From: Gemmatimonadota bacterium | GTDB taxonomy: Bacteria > Gemmatimonadota > Gemmatimonadetes > Longimicrobiales > Gaopeijiaceae | Length of the DNA: 64,000 nt | Assembly: GCA_029262115.1 (NCBI GenBank) | Contig: JAJCZZ010000099.1 | Coordinates: forward strand, 18,293-82,292 | Direction of reading: 5' to 3' | Shown: positions 8,486 through 16,952 of the stretch, piece after piece | Numbering within the stretch: the stretch's first letter is position 1 | How the letters are laid out: the number at the start of each line of letters is the position of its first letter | Made by a program: the position numbers and the translations under genes | Notes under the pieces: generated by a model | Database searches by the model: none | What the model saw: the letters and a program-made list of their open reading frames with translations, nothing else | What the model was told of the DNA's origin: nothing

Positions 8486-9871
8486 ATGCGGAACGTGACG
8501 ATAGCAATGGCGGTGGGGGTGTGGGGCGCGGCAATGGCGCTGCCCGCGGAAGCCCACCAGGCGAGCCTCCGTCCCAAGGCGGCGGAGAGCGTCGTGGCTC
8601 AGGCGGAACCGGGAGGTGGGGCTCCCCCCGCGGCGTGGCTGCAGGAAGACCCCGGCAGCCGGAGCTACACGGCCGCCCGCGATCTTCTCAACCGGCGGCG
8701 GTACCGGGAGGCGGCCGACGGCTTCGCCGCGTTGCGGCGCGACCACCCGAGGTCGGGGTACGTGGCCGATTCCTATTACTGGCAGGCGTTTGCGCTCTAC
8801 CGCGAGGGGGGCCGCGAGAACCATCGCACCGCTCTGGACCTGCTCGCGACGCAGCGCAGTCGACATGCGGATGCCCGCACGGCTTCCGAGGGGGAGGACC
8901 TGCGCGTCCGCATTCAGGCGGAGCTGGCACGCGGCGGCGACGCCGAGTCGGCGGAATACATCGCGCAACAGGCGTCGCAGCCCTGCGATTCGCAAAAGCA
9001 GCCGATCCGTGCCGCGGCCCTCAGCGCGCTGCTGAACATGAACGCGGATCAGGCCGTGCCGATCCTGCGCGAGGTTCTGCAGAACCGTGACGAGTGCTCG
9101 GTCGAACTGCGCCGCCGGGCCGTGTTCCTGGTCTCCCAGAAGATGAACGACGAGTCGGTCGACATCCTGCTGGATCTTGCGCACGGAAATCCCGATCCGG
9201 ACTCCGAAGTGCGCGAACAGGCCGTGTTCTGGCTGTCACAGGTGCGGTCCGAGGAAGCTCTGGACGCCCTGGCGTCGATCCTGCGGGAAACCCAGGACCG
9301 CAATCTTCAGGAGAAGGCGATCTTCGCCATCTCACAGCACAACAGCGCGCGTGCCGTGACCATGCTGAGGGACTATGCCGAACGGACCGACGCCGACGCA
9401 GAGGTTCGCTCGAAGGCGATCTTCTGGATCGGGCAGAGCGACCGGGCCGGGGGCTCGCGCTACCTGAGGGAACTCTACGGCCGCCTGCAGGACGCGGAGC
9501 TCAAGGAGCGGGTGATCTTCGGCGTGGCGCAGTCCAGAAGTGCGGAGAACCACCGCTGGCTGCTCGACCGGGCTGGTGACCGCTCGGAGACGATCGACCT
9601 GCGGAAGAAGGCGCTGTTCTGGGCAGGGCAGTCGGGTGCGGTGGACGTGGCGGCGCTGCGAAGCCTGTATGGCTCCTTCGAAGACCGTGAGATGAAGGAG
9701 CAGATCATCTTTGTGGCGTCCCAGCGGAACCGGCCGGGCGCCGTCGATTTCTTGATGGAGGTCGCGCGTTCGGAGACCGACGGGAAGCTTCAGGAAAAAG
9801 CGATCTTCTGGCTCGGCCAGAGCAAGGATCCCCGGGTGGCGCAGTTCCTCCTCGAGTTGATCCGGCTGTGA
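8486..9871 (+). CDS. Exported TPR/HEAT-repeat protein
   Basis: A 461-residue protein starting at ATG 8486, chosen because AGGAGG (8474-8479) is 6 bases ahead; ATG 8480 is too close. It has a cleavable signal (hydrophobic segment ending A-E-A-H). A TPR-like region (about 55-125) resembles envelope proteins that bundle peptidoglycan or transport factors. About 250 residues of HEAT repeats follow. A motif of the form K/R-x-x-A/V-I/L-F-W-x-x-Q recurs eight times (R-A-V-F-L-V-S-Q, Q-A-V-F-W-L-S-Q, K-A-I-F-W-I-G-Q, K-A-L-F-W-A-G-Q and others). It probably acts as a periplasmic protein-binding scaffold; the partner is unknown. Its stop overlaps the next gene's GTG. Confidence 0.8.
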   Translation: MRNVTIAMAVGVWGAAMALPAEAHQASLRPKAAESVVAQAEPGGGAPPAAWLQEDPGSRSYTAARDLLNRRRYREAADGFAALRRDHPRSGYVADSYYWQAFALYREGGRENHRTALDLLATQRSRHADARTASEGEDLRVRIQAELARGGDAESAEYIAQQASQPCDSQKQPIRAAALSALLNMNADQAVPILREVLQNRDECSVELRRRAVFLVSQKMNDESVDILLDLAHGNPDPDSEVREQAVFWLSQVRSEEALDALASILRETQDRNLQEKAIFAISQHNSARAVTMLRDYAERTDADAEVRSKAIFWIGQSDRAGGSRYLRELYGRLQDAELKERVIFGVAQSRSAENHRWLLDRAGDRSETIDLRKKALFWAGQSGAVDVAALRSLYGSFEDREMKEQIIFVASQRNRPGAVDFLMEVARSETDGKLQEKAIFWLGQSKDPRVAQFLLELIRL

Positions 9872-10656
9872 TCCCCCGGGCCGCGGTGCTGGCCCTGGTT
9901 CTGGCGGCGGTCCCCGCGACCGTCGCCGGCCAAGACCTCATGGCTCGCGTCACCTCGGTCGCGGATGGCACCGTGCGCTTCCGGTACGCGACCCGCCCGG
10001 ACGTTCAGATCTGCGACCGGGGCATCCGGATGGGTGAGGACGACCACATGATCTGGCAGGGGGGGCGGTGGGACGACCACGACCCTCGCAACTGCCGGTA
10101 CGGCCCCGCCGAAGTGGAGGTCGAGGTACGGGCCGACGGCGTGCGCGACGTGACGATTCTCGTCCCGTGGCGATCGGCCACGGAGGGCGCCGCCGACCTC
10201 GGTGAGGTCCCGGCCGACGTGGCGGCGGACTTCTTCCGTTCCGTCGCTATGGGGGCGGGCTCCGACCGGGCCGCCAAGGAAGCGATCTTTCCGCTGGTTC
10301 TGATCGACATCGAGGAGGTCTGGCGCCCGCTGCTGGCTGTGGCGCGCGATGCGCGGGCCCCACGGGGCGCTCGAAAGAACGCCCTGTTCTGGGTGGGACA
10401 GGAAGCGGCCGCCGCTGCCACGGTCGGTCTCGCGGATGTCGCCTGGGACGAAGAGGAGGACCAGGACGTGCGAGACGCGGCCGTGTTCGCGCTCTCTCAG
10501 CGTCCAGCGGACGAGGGGGTACCGATCCTGATGGAGCTGGCGCGGGACGCCGACCAGGCCGAGACGCGTCGAAAGGCCATGTTCTGGCTGGCGCAGAGCG
10601 GGGACGAGCGCGTCGTGCGTTTCTTCGAGGAGATCTTGCTGGGGACGGGTCGGTAG
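9868..10656 (+). CDS. Exported HEAT-repeat protein, companion of the upstream gene
   Basis: A 262-residue protein with a GTG start overlapping the preceding stop (GTGA). A signal peptide (A-V-L-A-L-V-L-A-A-V-P-A-T-V-A-G-Q) is followed by a beta-rich region with paired cysteines (V-Q-I-C-D-R-G and R-N-C-R-Y-G). HEAT repeats carry the same motif as the previous protein: K-N-A-L-F-W-V-G-Q, D-A-A-V-F-A-L-S-Q and R-K-A-M-F-W-L-A-Q. The shared motif suggests the two genes arose from one repeat family and work together in the cell envelope. The function is not recognised. It closes the sigma factor operon; 217 bases separate it from secD. Confidence 0.78.
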   Translation: MIPRAAVLALVLAAVPATVAGQDLMARVTSVADGTVRFRYATRPDVQICDRGIRMGEDDHMIWQGGRWDDHDPRNCRYGPAEVEVEVRADGVRDVTILVPWRSATEGAADLGEVPADVAADFFRSVAMGAGSDRAAKEAIFPLVLIDIEEVWRPLLAVARDARAPRGARKNALFWVGQEAAAAATVGLADVAWDEEEDQDVRDAAVFALSQRPADEGVPILMELARDADQAETRRKAMFWLAQSGDERVVRFFEEILLGTGR

Positions 10657-10758
10657 GCGGCGCCGGCCTCGAGTGGGTGGCCCAAGCCAAGACCACGTTG
10701 GTCGAGGTGGGTCCACGCGGCTGTCGCGGTCACGGCCCGCGGGCTCCGAGCGTACGTA

Positions 10759-10820
10759 GTGTCAACCGTTGATCGCCTGACAGCGCGATTGACACACTCG
10801 AAGGCCCTGGACAGCTTTAC
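10759..10820 (+). promoter_or_regulatory. Possible secD promoter with inverted repeat
   Basis: The 217-base gap before secD contains TTGACA at 10789-10794 and a weak TTTAC-type -10 region around 10814-10820. GTGTCAA (10759-10765) and TTGACAC (10789-10795) form a 7-bp inverted repeat whose right arm covers the -35 box, so a repressor site is possible. The -10 match is poor. Confidence 0.35.
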
Positions 10821-10873
10821 GGGCTGAATTTGCAAGGCCCTTCGAGCCCCTCTTCCGCCGACTTCGCGCTCCC

Positions 10874-12505
10874 ATGTTCAAAACGGTCCGTGCCCGGATC
10901 ATCACCATCCTGATCGTCCTTCTGGGCGCTGGATGGCAACTCTACTCGAAGGGTCTCAAGCTCGGCCTGGACCTTCAGGGCGGGATGCACCTCGTCCTCG
11001 AGGTGAGAGACCCCGAGGGTACCCTTACGGCAGACGCCAAGTCGGACATGATCGACCGTGTGGACCGGATCATCCGGACACGGATCGACGAATTCGGAGT
11101 CGAGGAGCCGCTCATCCAGAAGGTCGGGCGGGAACGGCTGATCGTCGAACTCGCTGGCATCAGCGACGAGGATCAGGCGAAGGCCATCATCTCCGAGGCC
11201 GCCTTCCTGGAGTTCAAGGAGGTGCACCCGACGACGGACGTCGACAACGCGCTCGCCCGGATCGACCGCGCGGTGGTCGTGGCCCTCGGGGTCGACTCGA
11301 TCCGGGCGCTCGGGCGCGACATCACCGGGACGTCGACGGGCTCGCAGGCCGACATCGAATCGCTCTTGTTCGGGGGGCAGGACTCGACGGCCACCGGTCA
11401 GGACACGGCGCAGGTCGCCGAGGGCGACACGGCGTCGATGGACGAGGAGGATGCGCTCCGCCCGTTCTCCTCGCTCCTGAACATCGGGGACGCGCTCGGT
11501 ACCTACCTGGTGGAAGTCGACGACGTGCCGATCGCCACTACGCTCCTCGCGCTCCCCAGCGTGCAGCGTGCGTTGCCTCGTGATCGGGTCCTGCAATGGG
11601 GCGACGAGGTGGTGGCCATGGGCGCGCGCAACTACCGCCGGCTCTACGTACTGGAGGAAGATCCGTTCCTGACGGGTGAGTTCCTCGAAGACGCCACGGC
11701 GCAGCGGGACCCCCAGTTCAATCAGGCGCAGGTTCAGTTCGAACTGAACCGGGCCGGCGGGCGTCTCTTCTCGCGGTACAGCGGTCAGCACGTCGGCGAC
11801 TATCTGGCCATCGTGCTCGACGACGAGGTCGTGAGCGCCCCCGTGATCCAGGCCCGCATCGGCGCGCGCGGCTCCATCGAGATGGGCAACGCCGACCTCG
11901 AGGAAGCCCGCGATCTGGCCCTCGTGTTGCGCGCGGGTGCCTTGCCGGCTCCCGTGGACATCGTCGAGGAGCGCACGGTGGGTCCGTCGCTCGGCCAGGA
12001 CTCCATCGAGCAGGGCGAGGTGGCCGGGGTGGTCGGGCTTCTCCTCGTCGTCGTCATCATGATCGGGTACTACCGGATGGCGGGGGTCATGGCGGTGGCT
12101 GCCCTTGCGGTCTACGTGATCCTGGTGCTGGGCGGGCTGGCCGGGATCGGTGCCGCGCTCAGCGTACCGGGCATTGCCGGGCTCATCCTCTCGGTCGGAA
12201 TGGCCGTGGACGCGAACGTGCTGATCTTCGAGCGCATCCGTGAGGAGTTGACCATCGGTCGAGCGCCGCGCACCGCGGTCGACGAAGGCTTCGGCCACGC
12301 GCTCTCGGCCATCGTCGACGCGAACATCACGACGCTGATCACCGCGCTGATCCTCTTCCGCTTCGGGACGGGTCCGGTGCAGGGCTTTGCCGTGACGCTG
12401 TCCATCGGAATCGTTGCGTCGTTCTTCTCCGCTCTCTTCGTGACCCGCTCCTTCTTCCTGCTCTACCTGCAGGGACGCAAGGCTTCGGATCCCATCAGCA
12501 TCTGA
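10874..12505 (+). CDS. secD: Protein translocase subunit SecD
   Basis: A 543-residue inner-membrane component that helps pull secreted proteins across the membrane using the proton gradient. An N-terminal membrane helix is followed by G-L-D-L-Q-G-G-M-H-L-V-L-E-V, periplasmic P1 subdomains, and A-G-A-L-P-A-P-V ahead of five membrane helices (about 375-535). These helices include the conserved M-A-V-D-A-N-V-L-I-F-E-R-I-R-E-E. A low-complexity acidic/Thr-rich insertion (about residues 155-205, with G-Q-D-S-T-A-T-G-Q-D-T-A) interrupts P1 and is not part of the core family. secF follows after 10 bases. yajC, the usual upstream partner, is absent here. Confidence 0.97.
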   Translation: MFKTVRARIITILIVLLGAGWQLYSKGLKLGLDLQGGMHLVLEVRDPEGTLTADAKSDMIDRVDRIIRTRIDEFGVEEPLIQKVGRERLIVELAGISDEDQAKAIISEAAFLEFKEVHPTTDVDNALARIDRAVVVALGVDSIRALGRDITGTSTGSQADIESLLFGGQDSTATGQDTAQVAEGDTASMDEEDALRPFSSLLNIGDALGTYLVEVDDVPIATTLLALPSVQRALPRDRVLQWGDEVVAMGARNYRRLYVLEEDPFLTGEFLEDATAQRDPQFNQAQVQFELNRAGGRLFSRYSGQHVGDYLAIVLDDEVVSAPVIQARIGARGSIEMGNADLEEARDLALVLRAGALPAPVDIVEERTVGPSLGQDSIEQGEVAGVVGLLLVVVIMIGYYRMAGVMAVAALAVYVILVLGGLAGIGAALSVPGIAGLILSVGMAVDANVLIFERIREELTIGRAPRTAVDEGFGHALSAIVDANITTLITALILFRFGTGPVQGFAVTLSIGIVASFFSALFVTRSFFLLYLQGRKASDPISI

Positions 12506-12515
12506 CGGACCATTC

Positions 12516-13475
12516 ATGAGATTCTTCGCGAACGCCCACTACAACTTCATCGAGCAGCGTCGACGGGCGTATATCGTCTCCGGCATCGCGCTTCTGATGG
12601 GGATCGGTGCCATGGTCACGAACGTCGTGTCCCTCGGCTCCTGGCAGAACTACGGCGTCGATTTCACAGGGGGATCCCTGGTGGAAGTGCGCTTCGATCA
12701 GGATGTGTCCGCAGGTGATATCCGTGACGCGCTCGGCGGGGCCAACGCGCCGCCGATCACCCGGTTCGGCCAGGATCGCGACTTCGTGATTCGTGGCAGC
12801 TTGGCGGAAGATGCCTCGATCGAGGAGGTCGCTACCGGACTGGAGAGCCAACTCGAAGCCGCGTTTGGGGCCGGCTCGTTCGAGGTCGTGCGCACGGAGT
12901 TGGTGGGGGCGAAGGTCGGGAGCGAACTCCAGCAGAAGGCGCTCGGCGCCATTCTGTTTTCCTTTTTGCTGACGCTCGTCTACATCGCCTTCCGCTTCGA
13001 ATTCCGATTCGGCCTCGCGTCGATCGCGGCCACCCTCCACGACATGATCATCACGCTCGGGTTCCTGGCGCTGTTCGACGTGGAGATCGCGCTCCCCACG
13101 GTCGCCGCCATCCTGACGATCCTCGGGTACTCGCTGAACGACACCATCGTGGTGTTCGACCGTATCCGCGAGAACATGAACAAGAAGGGCGCGAGAAAGC
13201 GTGACCCCATCGAGCTGATCAACGCCTCGATCAACGAGACGTTGCCCCGCACGATCCTTACGTCGAGCACCACGCTCGCCGTGCTGTCGGCGCTTCTGAT
13301 CCTCGGTGGGCCGGTCCTCTTCGACTTCACCGTGGTCCTGATCCTCGGGGTCGTGATCGGAACGTATTCGTCGATCTTCGTGGCCAGCCCGGCGCTTCTC
13401 GAGATCCAGAAGCGCTTCGGCGACGGAAAGACCGGGAAGGAAAAGCGGCCGAGACCCGAACCCGCGACGGTGTGA
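12516..13475 (+). CDS. secF: Protein translocase subunit SecF
   Basis: A 319-residue membrane partner of SecD. It has a first membrane helix (about 18-38), G-V-D-F-T-G-G-S-L-V-E-V-R-F, a short periplasmic domain, and then five helices from about residue 145. These include G-Y-S-L-N-D-T-I-V-V-F-D-R-I-R-E-N and the T-S-S-T-T-L motif. The length is usual for the family. It starts 10 bases after secD, and its stop overlaps the GTG start of tatD by 4 bases, tying the translocase genes to the downstream housekeeping run. Confidence 0.97.
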   Translation: MRFFANAHYNFIEQRRRAYIVSGIALLMGIGAMVTNVVSLGSWQNYGVDFTGGSLVEVRFDQDVSAGDIRDALGGANAPPITRFGQDRDFVIRGSLAEDASIEEVATGLESQLEAAFGAGSFEVVRTELVGAKVGSELQQKALGAILFSFLLTLVYIAFRFEFRFGLASIAATLHDMIITLGFLALFDVEIALPTVAAILTILGYSLNDTIVVFDRIRENMNKKGARKRDPIELINASINETLPRTILTSSTTLAVLSALLILGGPVLFDFTVVLILGVVIGTYSSIFVASPALLEIQKRFGDGKTGKEKRPRPEPATV

Positions 13476-14257
13476 ACCGACCTGCGGGCGTCGAGTATTT
13501 CGACAGCCACTGCCATCTGACGGACACCGCCTTTCGGGACGACCGGGAGGCGGTGTTGCATCGGGCGCACGCTGTGGGCGTCACCCGGCTGGTTACCATT
13601 GCCTCGAGTGTGGACGACGCCGAGGCTGCCGTCCGGCTCGCCCGCTCGAAGGAGGGGGTCTGGTGCACCGCGGGTGTTCATCCGCACGAAGCCGGTGCCG
13701 CCGGCGAGGACGCCATCGATAGGGTTCGCGCCCTGACCGCCGCCCCGGTCGTGGTGGCCATCGGGGAGACCGGGCTCGACTACCACTACGACCACAGCCC
13801 GCGGGACGTCCAGCGGAGCCTGTTCGATCGCCACCTCGCGCTCGGCGCCGAGCTCGACCTTCCGGTGGTGGTACATGCGCGGGACGCCGATTCCGACGTA
13901 GCGGCGTCCCTCCGCAAGGCGCCCGACGGCGTGCGCGGCGTTCTCCACTGCTTCACGGGAGGAGACGAGGCGTTCGCGGTGGCCATGGACCGGGGGTGGT
14001 ACGTCTCTTTTTCGGGCATCGCCTCGTTCACGTCGTTCGAGGTGGCGGAGCACCTTCGCTCCGTACCGCTGGACCGACTGCTGATCGAGACGGACAGTCC
14101 CTACCTCGCGCCGGTCCCGTATCGGGGCCGTCGAAACGAGCCCGCTCACGTGGTGGAGGTGGCGGCCGCGGTGGCCGTCCACCGGGACCTGGGGCCGTCG
14201 GAGGTGGCACGCAGGACCATGGAGAACGCGCTGCGCTTCTACAACCTGGCTCCGTAG
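13472..14257 (+). CDS. tatD: TatD family metal-dependent deoxyribonuclease
   Basis: A 261-residue TIM-barrel hydrolase. Metal-binding motifs are present in order: D-S-H-C-H-L-T-D near the start, G-V-H-P-H-E-A, I-G-E-T-G-L-D-Y, V-V-H-A-R-D, H-C-F-T-G, and I-E-T-D-S-P-Y-L-A-P-V-P-Y-R-G-R-R-N-E-P. TatD-type enzymes are cytosolic 3'-5' exonucleases linked to DNA repair and quality control. The GTG start overlaps the secF stop; the mutL GTG follows 2 bases after its stop. Assignment to YcfH/YabD versus TatD cannot be resolved here. Confidence 0.93.
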   Translation: MNRPAGVEYFDSHCHLTDTAFRDDREAVLHRAHAVGVTRLVTIASSVDDAEAAVRLARSKEGVWCTAGVHPHEAGAAGEDAIDRVRALTAAPVVVAIGETGLDYHYDHSPRDVQRSLFDRHLALGAELDLPVVVHARDADSDVAASLRKAPDGVRGVLHCFTGGDEAFAVAMDRGWYVSFSGIASFTSFEVAEHLRSVPLDRLLIETDSPYLAPVPYRGRRNEPAHVVEVAAAVAVHRDLGPSEVARRTMENALRFYNLAP

Positions 14258-14259
14258 AC

Positions 14260-16014
14260 GTGTCCACGCGCCGCATCCACGTCCTGCCCGACGCCGTGGC
14301 GAATCAGATCGCGGCCGGCGAGGTCGTCGAGCGCCCCGCTTCGGTCGTGAAGGAGTTGGTCGAGAACGCCCTCGACGCGCGGGCCACCCGCATCGACATC
14401 GCCCTGGAACAAGGCGGCCGGCGCCGGATCCGGGTGAGTGACGACGGCACCGGTATGGGCCGCGAAGACGCGCTCTTGAGCCTCGATCGGCACGCGACCA
14501 GCAAGATTACAACGGCCGTCGAGCTGCGGGCCGTCCGGACCTTCGGCTTCCGCGGCGAGGCGCTCCCCTCGATCGCGGCCGTGTCGCGCCTGACGATCGA
14601 GACCCGGGAGGCGGAGGAGGAGGCCGGCACGCGGATCGGCGTGAACGGGGGCGGGATCACCGGGGTGGACGACGCGGCGCGGCAGCGCGGCACGACCATC
14701 GACGTGCGCAACCTGTTCTTCAACGCGCCGGCGCGCGCCAAATTCTTGAAGTCGGTGGCGGCCGAAACCCGGGCGGTCAGCGAGGTCGTCACCACGTTGG
14801 CACTCGCCAACCCCCGAGTCGCGTTCACGCTCACCTCGGACGAGCGCACGCTGATCGAAGTGCCCCGGGCAGGGGACGTCGCAGCCCGCGTCGCCGCGCT
14901 CTGGCCCGGCCCCGAGGCCGGGACCCTCATCCCGCTGTCGCACTCCGAGCGCGGCGTCGAGGTCCTTGGCCTCGTGCAGCGCCCGGATGTCGCGCGCCCC
15001 GGCCTCCGGCGTGCCCATCTTTTCGTCAACGGCCGCCCGTTCCGTTCGCCGGCCGTCGTCCGAGCGGCCGAGCGCGGGTATCGGACGACGATCCCCCACG
15101 GCGCTCGCCCGTGGATGTTCCTGTTCCTGGAAATGGGCGGCGGCGATGTGGACGTGAACGTCCACCCCGCCAAGGCCGAAGTGCGGTTTCGCGAGGAAGG
15201 CCCGGTCCTCGAGGTGGTGGAGTCGGCCGTGCGGGGGACGCTCCAGGGCGACGCCAGTTCGGCCACCTTTGACGCGCAACTCGCGGCTCCCGTCATGGCG
15301 GTGCGTGAGCCCCGGCCGGCAACGAAGCCGTCGGCTGACCAGATGGCGCTCTTCGCGACCGCCTCGGACCAGGGGGAGGGCGGGGACGCTGCCGGCGCAC
15401 AGACCGAGATCGCACCGGTCGGCCGCCCGAGGCTCTGGCAGGCGCTGCGCACCTACATCATGGCGGAGACCCGCGACGGCCTCCTGATCGTCGACCAGCA
15501 CTCCGCGCACGAGCGGGTCCTGTTCGAGCGGTTGATACGCGCGTTCGAGCGGGGAGGTCAGGACGGCCAACGCCTTCTTTTTCCGCTGACGATCCGCTTG
15601 ACCCGCGCGGAGTACGATCTGGTGGAAGAGTTGGGGAGTCTGCTGGCGCGGGCCGGCTTCGAGGTCGAAGGCTTCGGCGGCGACACGGTCATCGTGCAGG
15701 CGGTGCCCAACCCGCATCCATACTTCGATGCGGAGCGGAGTTTCCGGGAGATGGTGCACGATCTCACGAACGGATCGGAGCTGTCCCGATCGGCGAAGAA
15801 TCAGCACGAGCGCATCGCGTCGGTGTTCGCGTGCAAGAGCGCCATCAAGTCCGGCCAGAAGCTGGACGCCCGCGAAATGCAGGAGCTGTTCGACCAACTG
15901 TTCGCCACGGAACTGCCCCACCACGATGTTCACGGGCGACCGACGATCGTGCGGCTGTCGACCGCTGAATTGGAGCGGCGCTTCGACCGCTCGGGCACCA
16001 GTCACGGCGGATGA
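14260..16014 (+). CDS. mutL: DNA mismatch repair protein MutL (endonuclease-type)
   Basis: A 584-residue protein that links MutS recognition to strand incision. The N-terminal GHKL ATPase shows I-A-A-G-E-V-V-E-R-P-A-S-V-V-K-E-L-V-E-N-A-L-D-A (split here for length), D-D-G-T-G-M, T-S-K-I and G-F-R-G-E-A-L-P-S-I. The C-terminal domain carries D-Q-H-S-x-x-E-x4-E at about 412-423, a variant of the DQHA endonuclease motif. It also has A-C-K and H-G-R-P (558-561), where the usual CPHGRP cysteine is replaced by Asp. The GTG start at 14260 gives the standard N-terminus 2 bases after tatD. It overlaps miaA by 4 bases. Confidence 0.95.
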   Translation: MSTRRIHVLPDAVANQIAAGEVVERPASVVKELVENALDARATRIDIALEQGGRRRIRVSDDGTGMGREDALLSLDRHATSKITTAVELRAVRTFGFRGEALPSIAAVSRLTIETREAEEEAGTRIGVNGGGITGVDDAARQRGTTIDVRNLFFNAPARAKFLKSVAAETRAVSEVVTTLALANPRVAFTLTSDERTLIEVPRAGDVAARVAALWPGPEAGTLIPLSHSERGVEVLGLVQRPDVARPGLRRAHLFVNGRPFRSPAVVRAAERGYRTTIPHGARPWMFLFLEMGGGDVDVNVHPAKAEVRFREEGPVLEVVESAVRGTLQGDASSATFDAQLAAPVMAVREPRPATKPSADQMALFATASDQGEGGDAAGAQTEIAPVGRPRLWQALRTYIMAETRDGLLIVDQHSAHERVLFERLIRAFERGGQDGQRLLFPLTIRLTRAEYDLVEELGSLLARAGFEVEGFGGDTVIVQAVPNPHPYFDAERSFREMVHDLTNGSELSRSAKNQHERIASVFACKSAIKSGQKLDAREMQELFDQLFATELPHHDVHGRPTIVRLSTAELERRFDRSGTSHGG

Positions 16015-16952
16015 CGCCGCCGCGCCCGGCCTTCCTGGCCATCACCGGGCCCACCGCCTCCGGCAAGACCGAACTCTCCCTCGCGGTCGCCGGGGCCCTG
16101 GACTGCGAAGTCATCTCCATGGACTCCCGCCAGGTCTACCGGGGCATGGACATCGGAACCGACAAGGTCGAGCCGAGCGCCCGTGCCGCCGTCCCGCACC
16201 ACGGGCTCGACCTGGTGACGCCGGCCGAGCGGTACTCCGCGGGGAAGTTCGCGCGCGCCGCCCGTCGGTGGATCGCCGAGATCGCCGCACGCGGCCGACT
16301 GCCGCTCCTGGTCGGGGGCACCGGCTTCTTCCTGCGGGCCGTGCTGCAGCCGATCTTCGCGGAGCCGGAGCTCGACCCGAAGAAGCGGGAAGCCCTGAGG
16401 GCGTGGTCCGCCGCTCAGCCCCGTGAGACGCTCGAGGCCGCGGTGCGCCGACTGGACCCGGAGCGCGCCGAGGTGGCGGTCGTGGGCGGCCCGCAGAGGA
16501 TGAGCCGGACGATCGAGGTGGCCCTCCTGTCCGGTCGCCCGCTGTCGTGGTGGCACGAGAGCGCGCCCCCGGACGGTCCCGCCATTCCCGGGGTGGTCGT
16601 CACCCTCGACCTATCGCGCGCCGAGATGGACCGCCGGATCGACGACCGGGTGGACCGCATGGTGGAACGAGGACTGATCGAGGAGGTACGGGGGCTCCTG
16701 GCCGACGGATACACCAGAGACGCCCCCGGCATGACCGGCACCGGGTACCGCGAGATCGCGGCCCACCTCGATGGCACCTGTACCCTGGAGGAGGCCGTGG
16801 AGGAGATCCGCAGGAACACCCGGCGCTACGCGCGCCGACAGCTCACGTGGTTTCGGCACCAGCTCCCGAACGGCTCGGTGCGGATCGACGCGACCGCCCC
16901 GATGGACGCCCAGCTACGGGCCACGCTCGACGCCTGGGAGGCGTGTGCATGA
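16011..16952 (+). CDS. miaA: tRNA dimethylallyltransferase
   Basis: A 313-residue enzyme that transfers a dimethylallyl group to A37 of tRNAs reading U-starting codons. It has the P-loop G-P-T-A-S-G-K-T-E-L near residue 10, D-S-R-Q-V-Y-R-G-M-D-I-G-T-D-K, V-G-G-T-G-F-F-L-R-A, and the tRNA-binding tail with R-R-Y-A-R-R-Q-L-T-W-F-R. Length and motifs are standard. Placement directly after mutL is a common bacterial arrangement. The ATG overlaps the mutL stop (ATGA), and the bshA ATG overlaps its own stop in the same way. Confidence 0.96.
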   Translation: MTPPRPAFLAITGPTASGKTELSLAVAGALDCEVISMDSRQVYRGMDIGTDKVEPSARAAVPHHGLDLVTPAERYSAGKFARAARRWIAEIAARGRLPLLVGGTGFFLRAVLQPIFAEPELDPKKREALRAWSAAQPRETLEAAVRRLDPERAEVAVVGGPQRMSRTIEVALLSGRPLSWWHESAPPDGPAIPGVVVTLDLSRAEMDRRIDDRVDRMVERGLIEEVRGLLADGYTRDAPGMTGTGYREIAAHLDGTCTLEEAVEEIRRNTRRYARRQLTWFRHQLPNGSVRIDATAPMDAQLRATLDAWEACA

